NCBI RefSeq assembly: GCF_042646165.1
Contig: NZ_JBHRTC010000008.1
Source: Microbaculum marinum
Lineage (GTDB): Bacteria; Pseudomonadota; Alphaproteobacteria; Rhizobiales; Tepidamorphaceae
Length of the DNA: 64,000 nucleotides
Reading direction: 5' to 3' (one strand)
The number at the start of each line of letters is the position of its first letter. Positions within the stretch are counted from its first letter, which is position 1. The position numbers were made by a program, and so were the translations under genes. Shown here piece after piece: positions 17,422 to 26,494 of this stretch. Under the pieces are notes generated by a model. That model did not search any database. It saw nothing but the letters and a program-made list of their open reading frames with translations, and was not told the DNA's origin.

Positions 17422-19006
17422 CCTCGTCGCCGGCTTGCGCAGCGGCGAGGTCTTCCTCTGTCACCCAGCCGGCCTTCAGCCGGGCCGCCATGACCATCGC
17501 TTCGGCCTCCTCGCGGGACAGATCGAACCCGTCCAGGAATCCGGGGAACCGCTTGCTCTCGCCATCGACCCGCTCGAACCAGCCGACCAGGTCGTCGGTG
17601 GCGCAGCCGGCGAGGTCCTCGACGGTCTTGACGTCGTTCTCGCCGAGTGCCACGGCCATTGCCGTGGTCATGCCCGGGATCTCCGACATCGCGTCCTCGA
17701 CGCCCAGTTCGCGGCGCTTGACGGTCAGCTCTTCCTCGAGGCGCTGCAGGTACTCGCGGGCGCGCAGCTGGATCTCTTCTGCCGTCTCCTCGTCGAAGCC
17801 CTCGATGCCGGCAACCTCCTCGATCGGCACGTAGGCCACTTCCTCGACGGAGGAGAAGCCCTCCGAGGTCAGCAGCTGCCCGACAACCTCGTCGACGTCG
17901 AGCGCCTCCATGAACATGTCGGTGCGCTCGGCGAACTCCTTCTGCCGGCGTTCCGATTCCTCCTGCTCGGTGAGGATGTCGATATCCCAGCCGGTGAGCT
18001 GCGAGGCGAGGCGGACGTTCTGGCCGCGCCTGCCGATGGCAAGCGACAGCTGGTCGTCCGGCACCACGACCTCGATGCGCTCGGCATCCTCGTCGAGGAC
18101 GACCTTGACCACTTCGGCCGGCTGCAGCGCGTTGACGATGAAACTCGCCGCGTCCGGCGACCAGGGAATGATGTCGATCTTCTCGCCCTGCAGCTCGTTG
18201 ACGACCGCCTGCACCCGGCTGCCGCGCATGCCGACGCAGGCGCCGACGGGATCGATGGCGGAATCGCTGGAGATCACCGCGATCTTTGCCCGGGAGCCCG
18301 GATCGCGGGCGACCGACTTGATCTCGATGATCCCGTCGTAGATTTCCGGCACTTCCTGGGCAAACAGCTTGGCCATCAGCTGCGGATGCGTGCGCGACAG
18401 GAAGATCTGCGGACCGCGCTGTTCGGAGCGCACGTCATAGACATAGGCGCGCACCCGGTCGCCGGGCCGGTACATCTCGCGCGGGATCAGTTCGTCGCGC
18501 CGGATGATCGCCTCGGCACGGCCGAGGTCGACGATGACGTTGCCGTATTCGACACGCTTGACGACGCCGTTGACGATCTCGCCGATCCGATCCTTGTACT
18601 CGTCGAACTGGCGCTCGCGCTCGGCCTCACGGACCTTCTGGACGATGACCTGCTTGGCGGACTGGGCGGCGATGCGACCGAAATCGAGCGGCGGCAGCGG
18701 CTCGGAGATGAAGTCGCCGACCTGGGCGGCAGGATTGCGTTCCCGCGCCTCCTCGATGGCGATCTCGGAGGCGGGCGTCTCGATATGCTCGACCACCTGG
18801 CGCAGCCGCGCCAGCCTGATCTCGCCGGTCTTCGAATTGATCTCGGCCTTGATGTTGGTCTCGCTGCCGTAGCGCGAGCGGGCCGCCTTCTGGATGGCGT
18901 CTTCCATGGCAGTGATGACGATCTGCCGATCGATTACCTTTTCGCGCGCAACCGCGTCCGCGATCTGCAGAAGCTCGAGCCTGTTGGCACTGACTGCCGT
19001 CGCCAT
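17366..19006 (-). CDS. nusA: Transcription termination/antitermination factor NusA
   Basis: A 546-residue RNA polymerase-associated factor for pausing, termination and rRNA antitermination. Domain order is N-terminal polymerase-binding region (1-130), S1 (about 135-200, GVVKRVEYGNVIVDLG), KH1 and KH2 (about 205-345, VGACVGMRGSRVQAV and LAIGRRGQNVRLASQL), and two helix-hairpin-helix acidic repeats (about 360-520). The last 25 residues are strongly acidic. GGAGAC lies ten bases before the ATG. It is 25 bases after rimP, the universal rimP-nusA-infB order. Confidence 0.97.
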   Translation of the reverse strand: MATAVSANRLELLQIADAVAREKVIDRQIVITAMEDAIQKAARSRYGSETNIKAEINSKTGEIRLARLRQVVEHIETPASEIAIEEARERNPAAQVGDFISEPLPPLDFGRIAAQSAKQVIVQKVREAERERQFDEYKDRIGEIVNGVVKRVEYGNVIVDLGRAEAIIRRDELIPREMYRPGDRVRAYVYDVRSEQRGPQIFLSRTHPQLMAKLFAQEVPEIYDGIIEIKSVARDPGSRAKIAVISSDSAIDPVGACVGMRGSRVQAVVNELQGEKIDIIPWSPDAASFIVNALQPAEVVKVVLDEDAERIEVVVPDDQLSLAIGRRGQNVRLASQLTGWDIDILTEQEESERRQKEFAERTDMFMEALDVDEVVGQLLTSEGFSSVEEVAYVPIEEVAGIEGFDEETAEEIQLRAREYLQRLEEELTVKRRELGVEDAMSEIPGMTTAMAVALGENDVKTVEDLAGCATDDLVGWFERVDGESKRFPGFLDGFDLSREEAEAMVMAARLKAGWVTEEDLAAAQAGDEGDEDGETETEEGTSAESA

Positions 19007-19031
19007 TTTGAAGGTCTCCGTTGTTGTCCGT

Positions 19032-19658
19032 TCACCCGGCCGCGTCGTCGCCGCCGTTGAAATCGTCTTTCAGTCTCGCCTTGCCCGCTCTGAGCGCCTC
19101 GGCAATCAGTTCGTCCGTCAGGATGAGCCGCGCTTCGGCTATGTCGTCCATCGGGATCGATGCCGGGGCTGCCGCTTCGTCGCCCGGCTTGGCGCCGTCG
19201 GAAAGCTCGACAAGCGCGTTGCCGCCATCGACGCCGGCGAGCCGGCCGCGGAAACGCTTGCGTCCCTCGAGCGCCACCGCCATTTCGATCTTCACCTCGT
19301 GACCCTGCCACCGGGCGAAGTCCGAGCGCCGCACCAGCGGGCGGTCGATGCCCGGCGATGACACTTCAAGGTGATAGGCCCGATCGATCGGATCCTCGAC
19401 GTCGAGCGCCGGCGAGAGGGCGCGCGACAGGTCGGCGCAGTCGTCGATGGACATCTCGCCGTTCGGCCGTTCGGCCATCACCTGGACCGTGCAGCCGTCG
19501 CGGCCGCTGACACGAACGCGTACGAGCAGGAAGCCGAGATCCTGGGCCACCGGCTCGGCGATCGCGGCGACGCGAGCGGCAACCCCCGTCTCGCGCACGA
19601 TACGCGGTTCGGTCTCTGCCGGATCGATGCCGGTACGGTTCGGCTCAGCTGACTGCAT
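19032..19658 (-). CDS. rimP: Ribosome maturation factor RimP
   Basis: A 208-residue protein needed for 30S subunit maturation. The first 20 residues are an extension; the RimP N-terminal domain (about 25-105, DLGFLLVRVRVSGRDG and YHLEVSSPGIDRPL) and the C-terminal SH3-like domain (about 115-185) follow. The GIDRPL motif is diagnostic. GAAGAGAG precedes the ATG. It is the first gene of the nusA-infB block; about 400 bases without a convincing gene lie upstream and must hold the operon promoter. Confidence 0.95.
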   Translation of the reverse strand: MQSAEPNRTGIDPAETEPRIVRETGVAARVAAIAEPVAQDLGFLLVRVRVSGRDGCTVQVMAERPNGEMSIDDCADLSRALSPALDVEDPIDRAYHLEVSSPGIDRPLVRRSDFARWQGHEVKIEMAVALEGRKRFRGRLAGVDGGNALVELSDGAKPGDEAAAPASIPMDDIAEARLILTDELIAEALRAGKARLKDDFNGGDDAAG

Positions 19659-20061
19659 GCACTCTCTTCGGCCTTCATGATCGCTGTAACGGCTAGCGGA
19701 GCGGGCCCGGGGGACCCACTCTCAATCAGTCACAGACGTCATGAGAAGGAATTTCATGCCTAGATATACTTGCCGCCCATCAAACGCAAGGGCAGCCAAC
19801 GGCTTTCGCGGCGCCTGCGCGTGATCCTGCCGATGGCGGTACTCGATCCCGCTCGCAGGAATCGGAGACTCCCGACAGGATGCCGGCGGAAGCGCCGCGG
19901 GCAGCAGCAACGACGAAGGCGCAACGAAACACCGTGGCGCCGGCACGACTCCGCCGCCCGGCGCTTCCGGCTGCAATGCCTGCAATCAAGGCCCGGCGGT
20001 TTTCGCGAGCGCTTTTCCGGTCCTGGCGGGGTGCCGCTACGGCGACCCTCTCGGGTCGCGC
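19659..20061. other. 403-base stretch without a supported gene
   Basis: Short open frames exist on both strands, but none has a family resemblance, a convincing ribosome site or a normal composition; they read as Arg/Pro/Ser-rich shadows. The part next to rimP (19660-19790) is somewhat AT-richer and is the likely promoter region of the rimP-nusA-infB operon, though no clear -35/-10 pair stands out. No tRNA is seen, unlike E. coli, where metY sits before rimP. Confidence 0.5.
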
Positions 20062-20562
20062 TCAGACTGCGGGAAGTCCTCTCGGCGGAATGCGGACCGC
20101 TGCGAGGTATCCGGCAATCAGAAACGCCAGCAGCGCGGCGGCCTGCGCGACGAGGAACGGCGGCTCGGACTGCGTCGGCGCCAGCGCGTTCAGGAATCCG
20201 ATCTTCTGGAAGGCCTGAACGATCAGCACGAAGACGTTGAGGTAGAGCGCCGCAACGGCCGTCACGACAAAGATCCACCGCCACGCCCCGCGCGAGTGGA
20301 ATGCGTAGAGCGCCAGCAGCGCCGCGATCAGCAGGGCCAGTGAGACAAGGCCGACGATGAGGGCGGGCGTCAGCACACTGATCGGGAAGAGGAAGCCGGT
20401 CAGCGTCGTCAGAAGAGTCGTGGTCAGGAACAACGCCGTCCACCCGGGCGAGGAGCGTCTCGAGATCATGGCAGCGACCGCGACCAGACCCGAAGCGATG
20501 CCGACGAGGCTCAGAAGGACATGCAGCGTGGTGAATGCGGATATCGACAGACCGAGGACCAT
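20062..20562 (-). CDS. Hypothetical multi-pass membrane protein
   Basis: A 166-residue protein made almost wholly of hydrophobic helices: about 10-30 (LHVLLSLVGIASGLVAVAAM), 42-60 (ALFLTTTLLTTLTGFLFPI), 64-88, 95-117 (WIFVVTAVAALYLNVFVLIVQ) and 135-157. Loops are short, with a charged RRSSPGW turn after the first helix. No catalytic or transport motif is visible and I do not recognise the family; five transmembrane segments are predicted by eye. It is isolated between the rimP promoter region and the end of trmB, 95 bases from the latter. Confidence 0.7.
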   Translation of the reverse strand: MVLGLSISAFTTLHVLLSLVGIASGLVAVAAMISRRSSPGWTALFLTTTLLTTLTGFLFPISVLTPALIVGLVSLALLIAALLALYAFHSRGAWRWIFVVTAVAALYLNVFVLIVQAFQKIGFLNALAPTQSEPPFLVAQAAALLAFLIAGYLAAVRIPPRGLPAV

Positions 20563-20657
20563 AGCGTGTACCCCTGCGGAAAGACGTCACAGGATACGCT
20601 TCAATTTTGCACTGCGCCATTGATCTGTTCGGCGGCGCGGCATCAGCCCGCCGCGGA

Positions 20658-21359
20658 TCAGAGGCGCCGGAACGTCAGATAGCAGGGGGTCCTTCCCGCG
20701 CGGGCGGCCTTGGCTTCGTACCTCGTTCCCGGCCAGGGCTGCCATGGTCTCCGCCAGTCGTCGGCGCGGCGTGCGGTCCATTCGAAATCGGTGCGATCCG
20801 CCAGCAGTCTGAGGCTTCGGTCGGCATAGTCGTCGATGTCGGTCGCGAAGCGCAGGTCGGCACCCGGTTTCATGACCCGGGCCAGAACATCGAGGTTTTC
20901 CGGCGAGAGGAAGCGACGCTTGCGGTGGCGCCGCTTCGGCCACGGATCGGGGTAGAGCAGCCAGATCCGGTCGAGCGAGGCATCCGGCAGCCAGTCGAGC
21001 ACCTGGCGGGCGTCGTCGTCATGGACGCGCACGTTCCGGAGCGCCCTTTCTTCTATCTCGACGAGAAGCTTTGCGACGCCGTTGACGAACGGCTCGCAGC
21101 CGATGAAGCCGGTGCACGGATTCTCGCCCGCGCGGAAACCCAGATGCTCGCCCCCGCCGAAGCCGATTTCCATCTCGACCCGTTCGACCGGCACGTCGAA
21201 CAGGCGCGTCAGGTCATCGGGACATGGCGCATCGAGCCGCAGGCGCAGTTTGGGCAACGTCTCATCGACAAGCGTCGCCTGCCGCTGCCGGAGACGATGG
21301 CCCTTGTGGCGTCCGTAGAGCAGCCGCCTCCTGTCGCCGGTCTCGGGAGCTTCAGGCAA
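20658..21359 (-). CDS. trmB: tRNA (guanine-N7)-methyltransferase TrmB
   Basis: A 233-residue SAM-dependent enzyme making m7G46 in tRNA. The best start is a TTG at 21359, eight bases inside the metK end, giving LPEAPETGDRRRLLYGRHKG as in family N-termini; a longer frame would overlap metK by 110 bases. The SAM loop EIGFGGGEH, the catalytic LLYPDPWPKRRHRKRR motif and the FATDIDDYADRSL segment are all present. It is directly downstream of metK, so the SAM-making and a SAM-using enzyme are coupled. Confidence 0.9.
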   Translation of the reverse strand: MPEAPETGDRRRLLYGRHKGHRLRQRQATLVDETLPKLRLRLDAPCPDDLTRLFDVPVERVEMEIGFGGGEHLGFRAGENPCTGFIGCEPFVNGVAKLLVEIEERALRNVRVHDDDARQVLDWLPDASLDRIWLLYPDPWPKRRHRKRRFLSPENLDVLARVMKPGADLRFATDIDDYADRSLRLLADRTDFEWTARRADDWRRPWQPWPGTRYEAKAARAGRTPCYLTFRRL

Positions 21360-22521
21360 AAGCGCTCTTGAGCGTGTCGACCAGGTCGGTCTTTTCCCAG
21401 GAAAATCCGCCGTCCGCCTCCGGTTCGCGGCCGAAATGACCGTAGGCCGCGGTTCGCGCATAGATCGGCCGGGACAGCTTCAGATGCTCGCGGATGCCGC
21501 GCGGGGACAGGTTCACGGTCTCCGACAGCACCGACTCCAGCTTCGCTTCGTCAACCTCGCCGGTGCCGTGCAGATCGACATAGAGCGACAACGGCTTGGA
21601 GACGCCGATGGCGTAGGAGATCTGGATGGTGCAGCGGCTTGCCAGGTTCGCGGCGACGACGTTCTTGGCAAGGTAGCGGCAGGCATAGGCGGCGGAGCGG
21701 TCGACTTTCGTCGGATCCTTGCCGGAAAAGGCGCCGCCGCCGTGCGGGGCCGCGCCGCCATAGGTGTCGACGATGATCTTGCGGCCTGTCAGCCCGCAGT
21801 CGCCGTCGGGCCCGCCGATGACGAACCGCCCCGTGGGATTGACATAAAACTCGTCCTCCGGGCACATCCAGCCCTCCGGCAGCACATCGAGGACGTACGG
21901 CCGCACGATCTCGCGCACTTCGTCGGTCGACAGGTTCTCGGCGTGCTGGGTCGACACCACGACCGACGCCGCCCCGACCGGTCTGCCGTTTTCGTAGCGC
22001 AGCGTGACCTGGCTCTTGGCGTCCGGCTCGAGCCCGGGCTGCGCCCCGGAGTGGCGTGCCTCGGCCATCGCCTTGAGAATGTTGTGGGCGTAGTAGATCG
22101 GAGCGGGCATCAGCGCCGGCGTGTCGCGGCAGGCATAGCCGAACATGATGCCCTGGTCGCCGGCGCCCTCGTCCTTGTTGCCGGCCGCATCGACACCCAT
22201 GGCGATGTCGGCGGACTGCTGGTGGACGTAGACCTCGACAGCGGCGTCGCGCCAATGAAAACCCTTCTGCTGATAGCCGATCTGCCTGACGGCGGACCGG
22301 GCGATCTCCTCCAGGTGGCTGTGGGTGATCGTCGAGGGGCCGCGCACCTCGCCGGCAAGCACGATCCTGTTGGTGGTGACCATCGTCTCGACGGCGACCC
22401 GGGAATCCGGCTGAGCCGCGAGATAGGCGTCGACGATCGCGTCCGAGATCCGGTCGCACACCTTGTCGGGATGGCCCTCGGACACGGATTCGCTGGTGAA
22501 GAGGTATTCGCTGCGTGCCAC
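21352..22521 (-). CDS. metK: S-adenosylmethionine synthetase
   Basis: A 389-residue enzyme making SAM from methionine and ATP. The start is the GTG at 22521 (MARSEYLFTSESVSEGHPDK) with GAGGAG ten bases upstream; the reading frame extends further but without family match. The GHPDK methionine/ATP site, the P-loop-like GGGAFSGKDPTKVDRS segment near 260-275 and the active-site flexible loop region (HQQSADIAMGVD) are intact. The leader (22522-22661) contains a TTGAC...GTCAA inverted repeat, but I could not match it to a known SAM riboswitch. Confidence 0.96.
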   Translation of the reverse strand: MARSEYLFTSESVSEGHPDKVCDRISDAIVDAYLAAQPDSRVAVETMVTTNRIVLAGEVRGPSTITHSHLEEIARSAVRQIGYQQKGFHWRDAAVEVYVHQQSADIAMGVDAAGNKDEGAGDQGIMFGYACRDTPALMPAPIYYAHNILKAMAEARHSGAQPGLEPDAKSQVTLRYENGRPVGAASVVVSTQHAENLSTDEVREIVRPYVLDVLPEGWMCPEDEFYVNPTGRFVIGGPDGDCGLTGRKIIVDTYGGAAPHGGGAFSGKDPTKVDRSAAYACRYLAKNVVAANLASRCTIQISYAIGVSKPLSLYVDLHGTGEVDEAKLESVLSETVNLSPRGIREHLKLSRPIYARTAAYGHFGREPEADGGFSWEKTDLVDTLKSAFA

Positions 22522-22661
22522 GGCCGACGGGCTCCTCGATTCAGGTGTCAGAAAGCGATCCCGGAGACGACAGCCTCCGAAACCGGCTGGGTTTTGACAG
22601 CCCCCATGCAACCCGTCAAGCGGCGCCGCGACGGCCGGCGCACGTGATCAAAGGCGGGTTT

Positions 22662-23066
22662 TCAGTCGTTGTCGCTCGAGATCGCCTGGACGAGTTCGAC
22701 GATCTTGCGACGAACCTTCGGCTCGGAGATGCGCAGGAATGCCTTGTTGAGCTGGAGGCCTTCGGCGCTGGAGATGAAATCGACGACGTAACGTTCCGAC
22801 TGGGTCTCGGCGAAACCGGAGTCGGACTGTCCCTCCCCGACGAGGTCCTCGAAGAAGAAGGACACGGGAACGCCGAGGACCTGCGATATCCGGTACAGTC
22901 GGCTCGCTCCCACGCGGTTCGTGCCCTTCTCGTACTTCTGGACTTGCTGGAACGTGATGCCGAGCTGCTCGCCCAGCTTTTCCTGGCTCATGTTGATAAG
23001 CACGCGGCGCAGACGGACGCGGCTACCGACATGTACATCAATCGGGTTGGGTGCCTTGCGATTCAT
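22662..23066 (-). CDS. XRE-family regulator of the PraR/PhrR type
   Basis: A 134-residue cytoplasmic DNA-binding protein. The Cro/CI helix-turn-helix lies at residues 14-70 (VRLRRVLINMSQEKLGEQLG, ITFQQVQKYEKGTNRVG). A C-terminal tail with LNKAFLRISEPKVRRKIVEL follows. This architecture and its place between lnt and metK fit the PraR/PhrR regulators of rhizobia, which in those bacteria affect biofilm formation, quorum sensing and symbiosis genes. The targets here are unknown. The 190 bases upstream (23067-23256) are clearly AT-richer than the surroundings and should contain its promoter. Confidence 0.88.
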   Translation of the reverse strand: MNRKAPNPIDVHVGSRVRLRRVLINMSQEKLGEQLGITFQQVQKYEKGTNRVGASRLYRISQVLGVPVSFFFEDLVGEGQSDSGFAETQSERYVVDFISSAEGLQLNKAFLRISEPKVRRKIVELVQAISSDND

Positions 23067-23256
23067 TGGATCTTGTCTTTGAGTCGGCGCGACGGGTTCG
23101 CCTTCGCCAAGGTTGGGATGAGTGTCGCCATTCGTTGGGGGACACGGTTATTGATCGTCAAGCTAGCGCATTTGTCCTCTATTCCGAAGCCTCCTTGTAC
23201 CAATTGGAAGAAGGGTACGTATGCGTGTCCAGCATAATGAACTAGCGCGTAGATTG

Positions 23257-24834
23257 TTAGCCGGATTTACGTTCTACCGCACCGATCATTAACAACGCAA
23301 CTATGGCGAGGAGGACCCAGGTCCCAAACGTGCTGAACGGTGTCGGTGCGATCGCCTGGGGCAGGCCGGAATCGATGACGCCGCGGACGCCGAGGTCCAG
23401 CCGCTCGACGATGCGGCCATAGGGATCGATCACGGCGGATATGCCGGTATTGGCGGCCCGCACAAGCGGCAGTCCTTCCTCGACGGCACGCATCCGCGCC
23501 TGTCGGAAATGCTGCCACGGCCCCGGGCTGTCGCCGAACCAGCCGTCGTTGGTGACGTTGAGAATCCAGCCCGGCCGATTGTCGGGAGTTACGAAGGCGC
23601 CGGAAAAGATCGCCTCGTAGCAGACAACGGGCACGAAGGCCGGCACCCCCGGGACGCTCAGCGTGGTCGGGCCCGGTCCCGGCGTGAAGCCGCCGACGAT
23701 ACGGGTGAGTTGCTGCAGTCCGAGGGCTTCCAGCAGGTTCTGCATCGGCAGGAATTCGCCGAAGGGTACCAGCCAGGCCTTGTCGTAGATGTCCCGGATC
23801 TCGCCCGCCTCGTCGATGACCATCACCGAGTTGTAGATCCGGTAGTCGTTGCGGTTCTGCGGATCGCGCTCGATACGCTCCATGCCCGTCACCAGGGTCG
23901 TTCCCGGCTGCAGCAGCGCGGCGATCGCCGGCAGGGCATTGGGCTCGCTGTCGAACACGAAGGGCAGAGCCGATTCCGGCCAGATCAGCAGGTCGGGACC
24001 CTCGGCGTCCGCCGAAGCGTCCCCGTCGCTCAGGTCCAGGTAGTCGCTGAAGATCCGGTTGCGGTTCTCCGGCCGCCATTTCTCCGCCTGGGGGATCGAC
24101 GGCTGCACGATGCGCAGGTCGAGGCCCTCAACCATCCCGATGTGGGCACTGGAGAGCCGAAGGGCCCCGAACCCGGCGAGACCGGCAAGGATGCAGGCCG
24201 CCAGAACCGGGAGCGCCAGGCGGGCGCGCGGTGCCCCGCGGCCCGACAGGGCTGCGGGACTGGCGAACACGAGGGCGGCAATCGCCGTGAGACCTTCGAT
24301 ACCGAACAGCGCCGCCGACTGCATCATCACGGGACTTGTCGTCAGGGCGTAGCCGTAGGAATTCCACGGGAACCCGCTCAGCACGTGGCCGCGGGCAAGT
24401 TCGCTGAGCGTGATCGCCAACGCGAACGCGAAGATCCGGCGCGGCCCGCCGCTCCACACCGTCCGCGCCAGCACGGCCGCCGCGGCCGTGAACAGGGCCA
24501 GGCCGGCCGGCAGGACGAGGATGGCGATCGGCATCATCCAGCCGAAGATGTCCGCATCGACCAGGAACGCCGACCCGACCCACCACAGGCCGGCCAGGAA
24601 ATAGCCGAACCCGAAGCACCAGCCGGTCACGGCTGCGGCGCCGTAGCGGGCTCGCCAGCCGCTGCCGACAGCGCCGTCGATCAGCCAGACGAACACGGAA
24701 AACGTCAGGAACAGGACCGGGAAGACATCGAACGGCGGCATCGCCAGCGCCGAGATCGCCCCGGCGCTGAACGCCAGGGCCGCTCGCCGCCAGCCCCGCG
24801 AGCCGGCGATGCGGCTGGCGATCGGATCAAGCAC
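23257..24834 (-). CDS. lnt: Apolipoprotein N-acyltransferase Lnt
   Basis: A 525-residue inner-membrane enzyme that adds the third acyl chain to lipoproteins. The first 200 residues hold six hydrophobic helices; the nitrilase-like periplasmic domain (about 225-490) shows the catalytic triad as Glu in LIWPESALPF, Lys in IYDKAWLVPFGEFLP and Cys in VPVVCYEAIF. A last hydrophobic helix ends the protein. The start is GTG (MLDPIASRIAG). It follows corC by 24 bases, as in many proteobacteria. Confidence 0.95.
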   Translation of the reverse strand: MLDPIASRIAGSRGWRRAALAFSAGAISALAMPPFDVFPVLFLTFSVFVWLIDGAVGSGWRARYGAAAVTGWCFGFGYFLAGLWWVGSAFLVDADIFGWMMPIAILVLPAGLALFTAAAAVLARTVWSGGPRRIFAFALAITLSELARGHVLSGFPWNSYGYALTTSPVMMQSAALFGIEGLTAIAALVFASPAALSGRGAPRARLALPVLAACILAGLAGFGALRLSSAHIGMVEGLDLRIVQPSIPQAEKWRPENRNRIFSDYLDLSDGDASADAEGPDLLIWPESALPFVFDSEPNALPAIAALLQPGTTLVTGMERIERDPQNRNDYRIYNSVMVIDEAGEIRDIYDKAWLVPFGEFLPMQNLLEALGLQQLTRIVGGFTPGPGPTTLSVPGVPAFVPVVCYEAIFSGAFVTPDNRPGWILNVTNDGWFGDSPGPWQHFRQARMRAVEEGLPLVRAANTGISAVIDPYGRIVERLDLGVRGVIDSGLPQAIAPTPFSTFGTWVLLAIVALLMIGAVERKSG

Positions 24835-24858
24835 GGACAGGCGATTGCTCCGCTGCGG

Positions 24859-25977
24859 TCAGGCGGCGTCCGTTCGGTCGGGTTCGCGATCCGGCTCCGG
24901 CACGCCTGATCCGGATGTAGCGGATTCGGGAGATGCGGTCTCGGATTTTTCGGTTGCCCGCTCGCGGCGACCGCCGCGGGGCGTGGAGCCGTTGCGGCGG
25001 TGAATGCGCACGCGCTTTATTCGGCGCGGATCCGCATCGAGAATCTCGAATTCGTAGCCACCGGGGAACTGCACCAGTTCGCCGCGCACCGGCACGTGTC
25101 CGGCGCGGTTGAAGACGAGGCCGCCGAGCGTGTCGATGTCCTCGACCAGATCGCCTATTTCAAGTTCCTCGCCGAGGATCTGCACGACCTCCTCCAGCGG
25201 CGCCCGCGCATCGGCGATGAAGCCCCCGTCATCGGTGGGGATCATCATCGGCGCGGATTCCTCGTCGTGCTCGTCCTCGATCTCGCCGACGATTTCCTCG
25301 ACGAGATCCTCGATCGAGGCCAGCCCGTCGGTGCCGCCGTACTCGTCGACGATGATGGCAAGGTGGATGCGGGTGGCCTGCATCTTCACGAGCAGGTCGA
25401 CGGCGGGCATCGACGGCGGCACGTAGAGCACCGGCCGCACCAGCCCGGTTTCGGCAAGCGACATCTTCAGCGGTACGCGGCGGAAATCGAGGCCGCCAGG
25501 CGCGCTGCGGCGTTTCGCGACCTCCGTCTCGTCGAGCAGCGACCGGGCGGTCATCCAGCCGAGCAGGTCCTTGATGTGGACCATCCCGGCGGGCTCGTCG
25601 AGCGTATCGCGGTAGACCGGCAGGCGCGAATGACCCGCCTCCCGGAACTCCTTGATCAGGTCGGCGATGCAGACATTGATCTCGACGGCGTCGATGTCGG
25701 CGCGCGGCACCATGACGTCGTCGACGCGCAGATCCCGAAGGCCCAGCACGTTGCGCAGCATCGACCGTTCCTTGGCGGAAAACGGGTCGCTGGCAATTCC
25801 GGCGGCATCGTCGAGCGCGCCTGCGAGACTTTCCCTGAGCGAAGAAGACCGTTTCGGTGCAAAGAGGCTTGTCAGCCGGCGGATTGCGGAGGGTCTGGTC
25901 GACGACCGGCCGCCGTCGGTGGAACTGGGAGGCTCTTCTGGCCTGGATGAGGGGTCTTCGGGCATGGTCTGAAGCAT
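24859..25977 (-). CDS. corC: CorC/HlyC-family CBS-domain protein
   Basis: A 372-residue cytoplasmic protein with two CBS domains (about 85-210: RVDDVMVPRADIDAV, HSRLPVYRDTLDEP; then IHLAIIVDEYGGTDG) and a C-terminal CorC/HlyC transporter-associated domain (about 265-345). It lacks the DUF21 membrane part of larger relatives. Related proteins affect Mg/Co handling. The start is placed at the ATG of MLQTMPEDPSS ten bases after the ybeY stop; ATG at 25965 is equally possible and a TTG at 26007 less so. The N-terminus is low-complexity and the last 40 residues are basic and Ser/Asp-rich. Confidence 0.88.
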   Translation of the reverse strand: MLQTMPEDPSSRPEEPPSSTDGGRSSTRPSAIRRLTSLFAPKRSSSLRESLAGALDDAAGIASDPFSAKERSMLRNVLGLRDLRVDDVMVPRADIDAVEINVCIADLIKEFREAGHSRLPVYRDTLDEPAGMVHIKDLLGWMTARSLLDETEVAKRRSAPGGLDFRRVPLKMSLAETGLVRPVLYVPPSMPAVDLLVKMQATRIHLAIIVDEYGGTDGLASIEDLVEEIVGEIEDEHDEESAPMMIPTDDGGFIADARAPLEEVVQILGEELEIGDLVEDIDTLGGLVFNRAGHVPVRGELVQFPGGYEFEILDADPRRIKRVRIHRRNGSTPRGGRRERATEKSETASPESATSGSGVPEPDREPDRTDAA

Positions 25978-25987
25978 GAGGATCTGG

Positions 25988-26494
25988 TCAGTGATCGCCG
26001 GCGTCAAGCACCGCGTCGGCGTAGGGATCGGCTATGCCAAGGTCGGCGAGGATTGCCGTTTCCAGCGATTCCATCGCAGCGGCCTGCTCGTCAGTTTCAT
26101 GATCATAGCCCATCAAATGAAGAATTCCGTGTACCACGAGATGACTGAAATGGTCTCCGTGCGTCTTGTTCTCGGCCTCCGCCTCGCGCGCCAGCGTCTC
26201 CGCGGCAAGCACGACATCGCCTAGATGAGTATTGATCGGCAAATGTCCAGCCGGAACCGCATCGCCGGCAGGAAAAGACAGGACATTGGTCGGCCTGTCC
26301 TTGCCGCGAAAGCGCCGATTGAGATCGCATACAAGCGCATCGTCGGCAAGGACGAGCGTAACCTCCCCCGATGCCTCCTCCACGAATCTCGGAAGGGCTG
26401 CAGACACCGCTGCAATCCGGGCAGCCGGATCGAACCGGTGCCAGTCCCCCGCCTCCTCGACAAGTTCGATACGTAAGGGAGCGTCAGGATCCAC
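25988..26494 (-). CDS. ybeY: Endoribonuclease YbeY (rRNA maturation)
   Basis: A 168-residue single-strand endoribonuclease for 16S rRNA processing and ribosome quality control. The metal-binding motif is complete: HGILHLMGYDHETD, with three histidines. The core RPTNVLSFPAGD and HLGDVVLA stretches are typical. The start is GTG at 26494, inside the end of phoH by 11 bases, with GGAGG eight bases upstream; the reading frame extends further but out of the family. It sits in the universal phoH-ybeY-corC-lnt order. Confidence 0.94.
   Translation of the reverse strand: MDPDAPLRIELVEEAGDWHRFDPAARIAAVSAALPRFVEEASGEVTLVLADDALVCDLNRRFRGKDRPTNVLSFPAGDAVPAGHLPINTHLGDVVLAAETLAREAEAENKTHGDHFSHLVVHGILHLMGYDHETDEQAAAMESLETAILADLGIADPYADAVLDAGDH

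Noticed and set aside
19770..20240. A plus-strand reading frame in the gap upstream of rimP
   Set aside because: Arg-rich, without ribosome site or homology, and partly antisense to the membrane protein gene.
22522..22661. A SAM riboswitch in the metK leader
   Set aside because: Only a TTGAC...GTCAA inverted repeat is seen; I could not fit SAM-I, SAM-II or SAM/SAH consensus elements. A covariance-model search would settle it.
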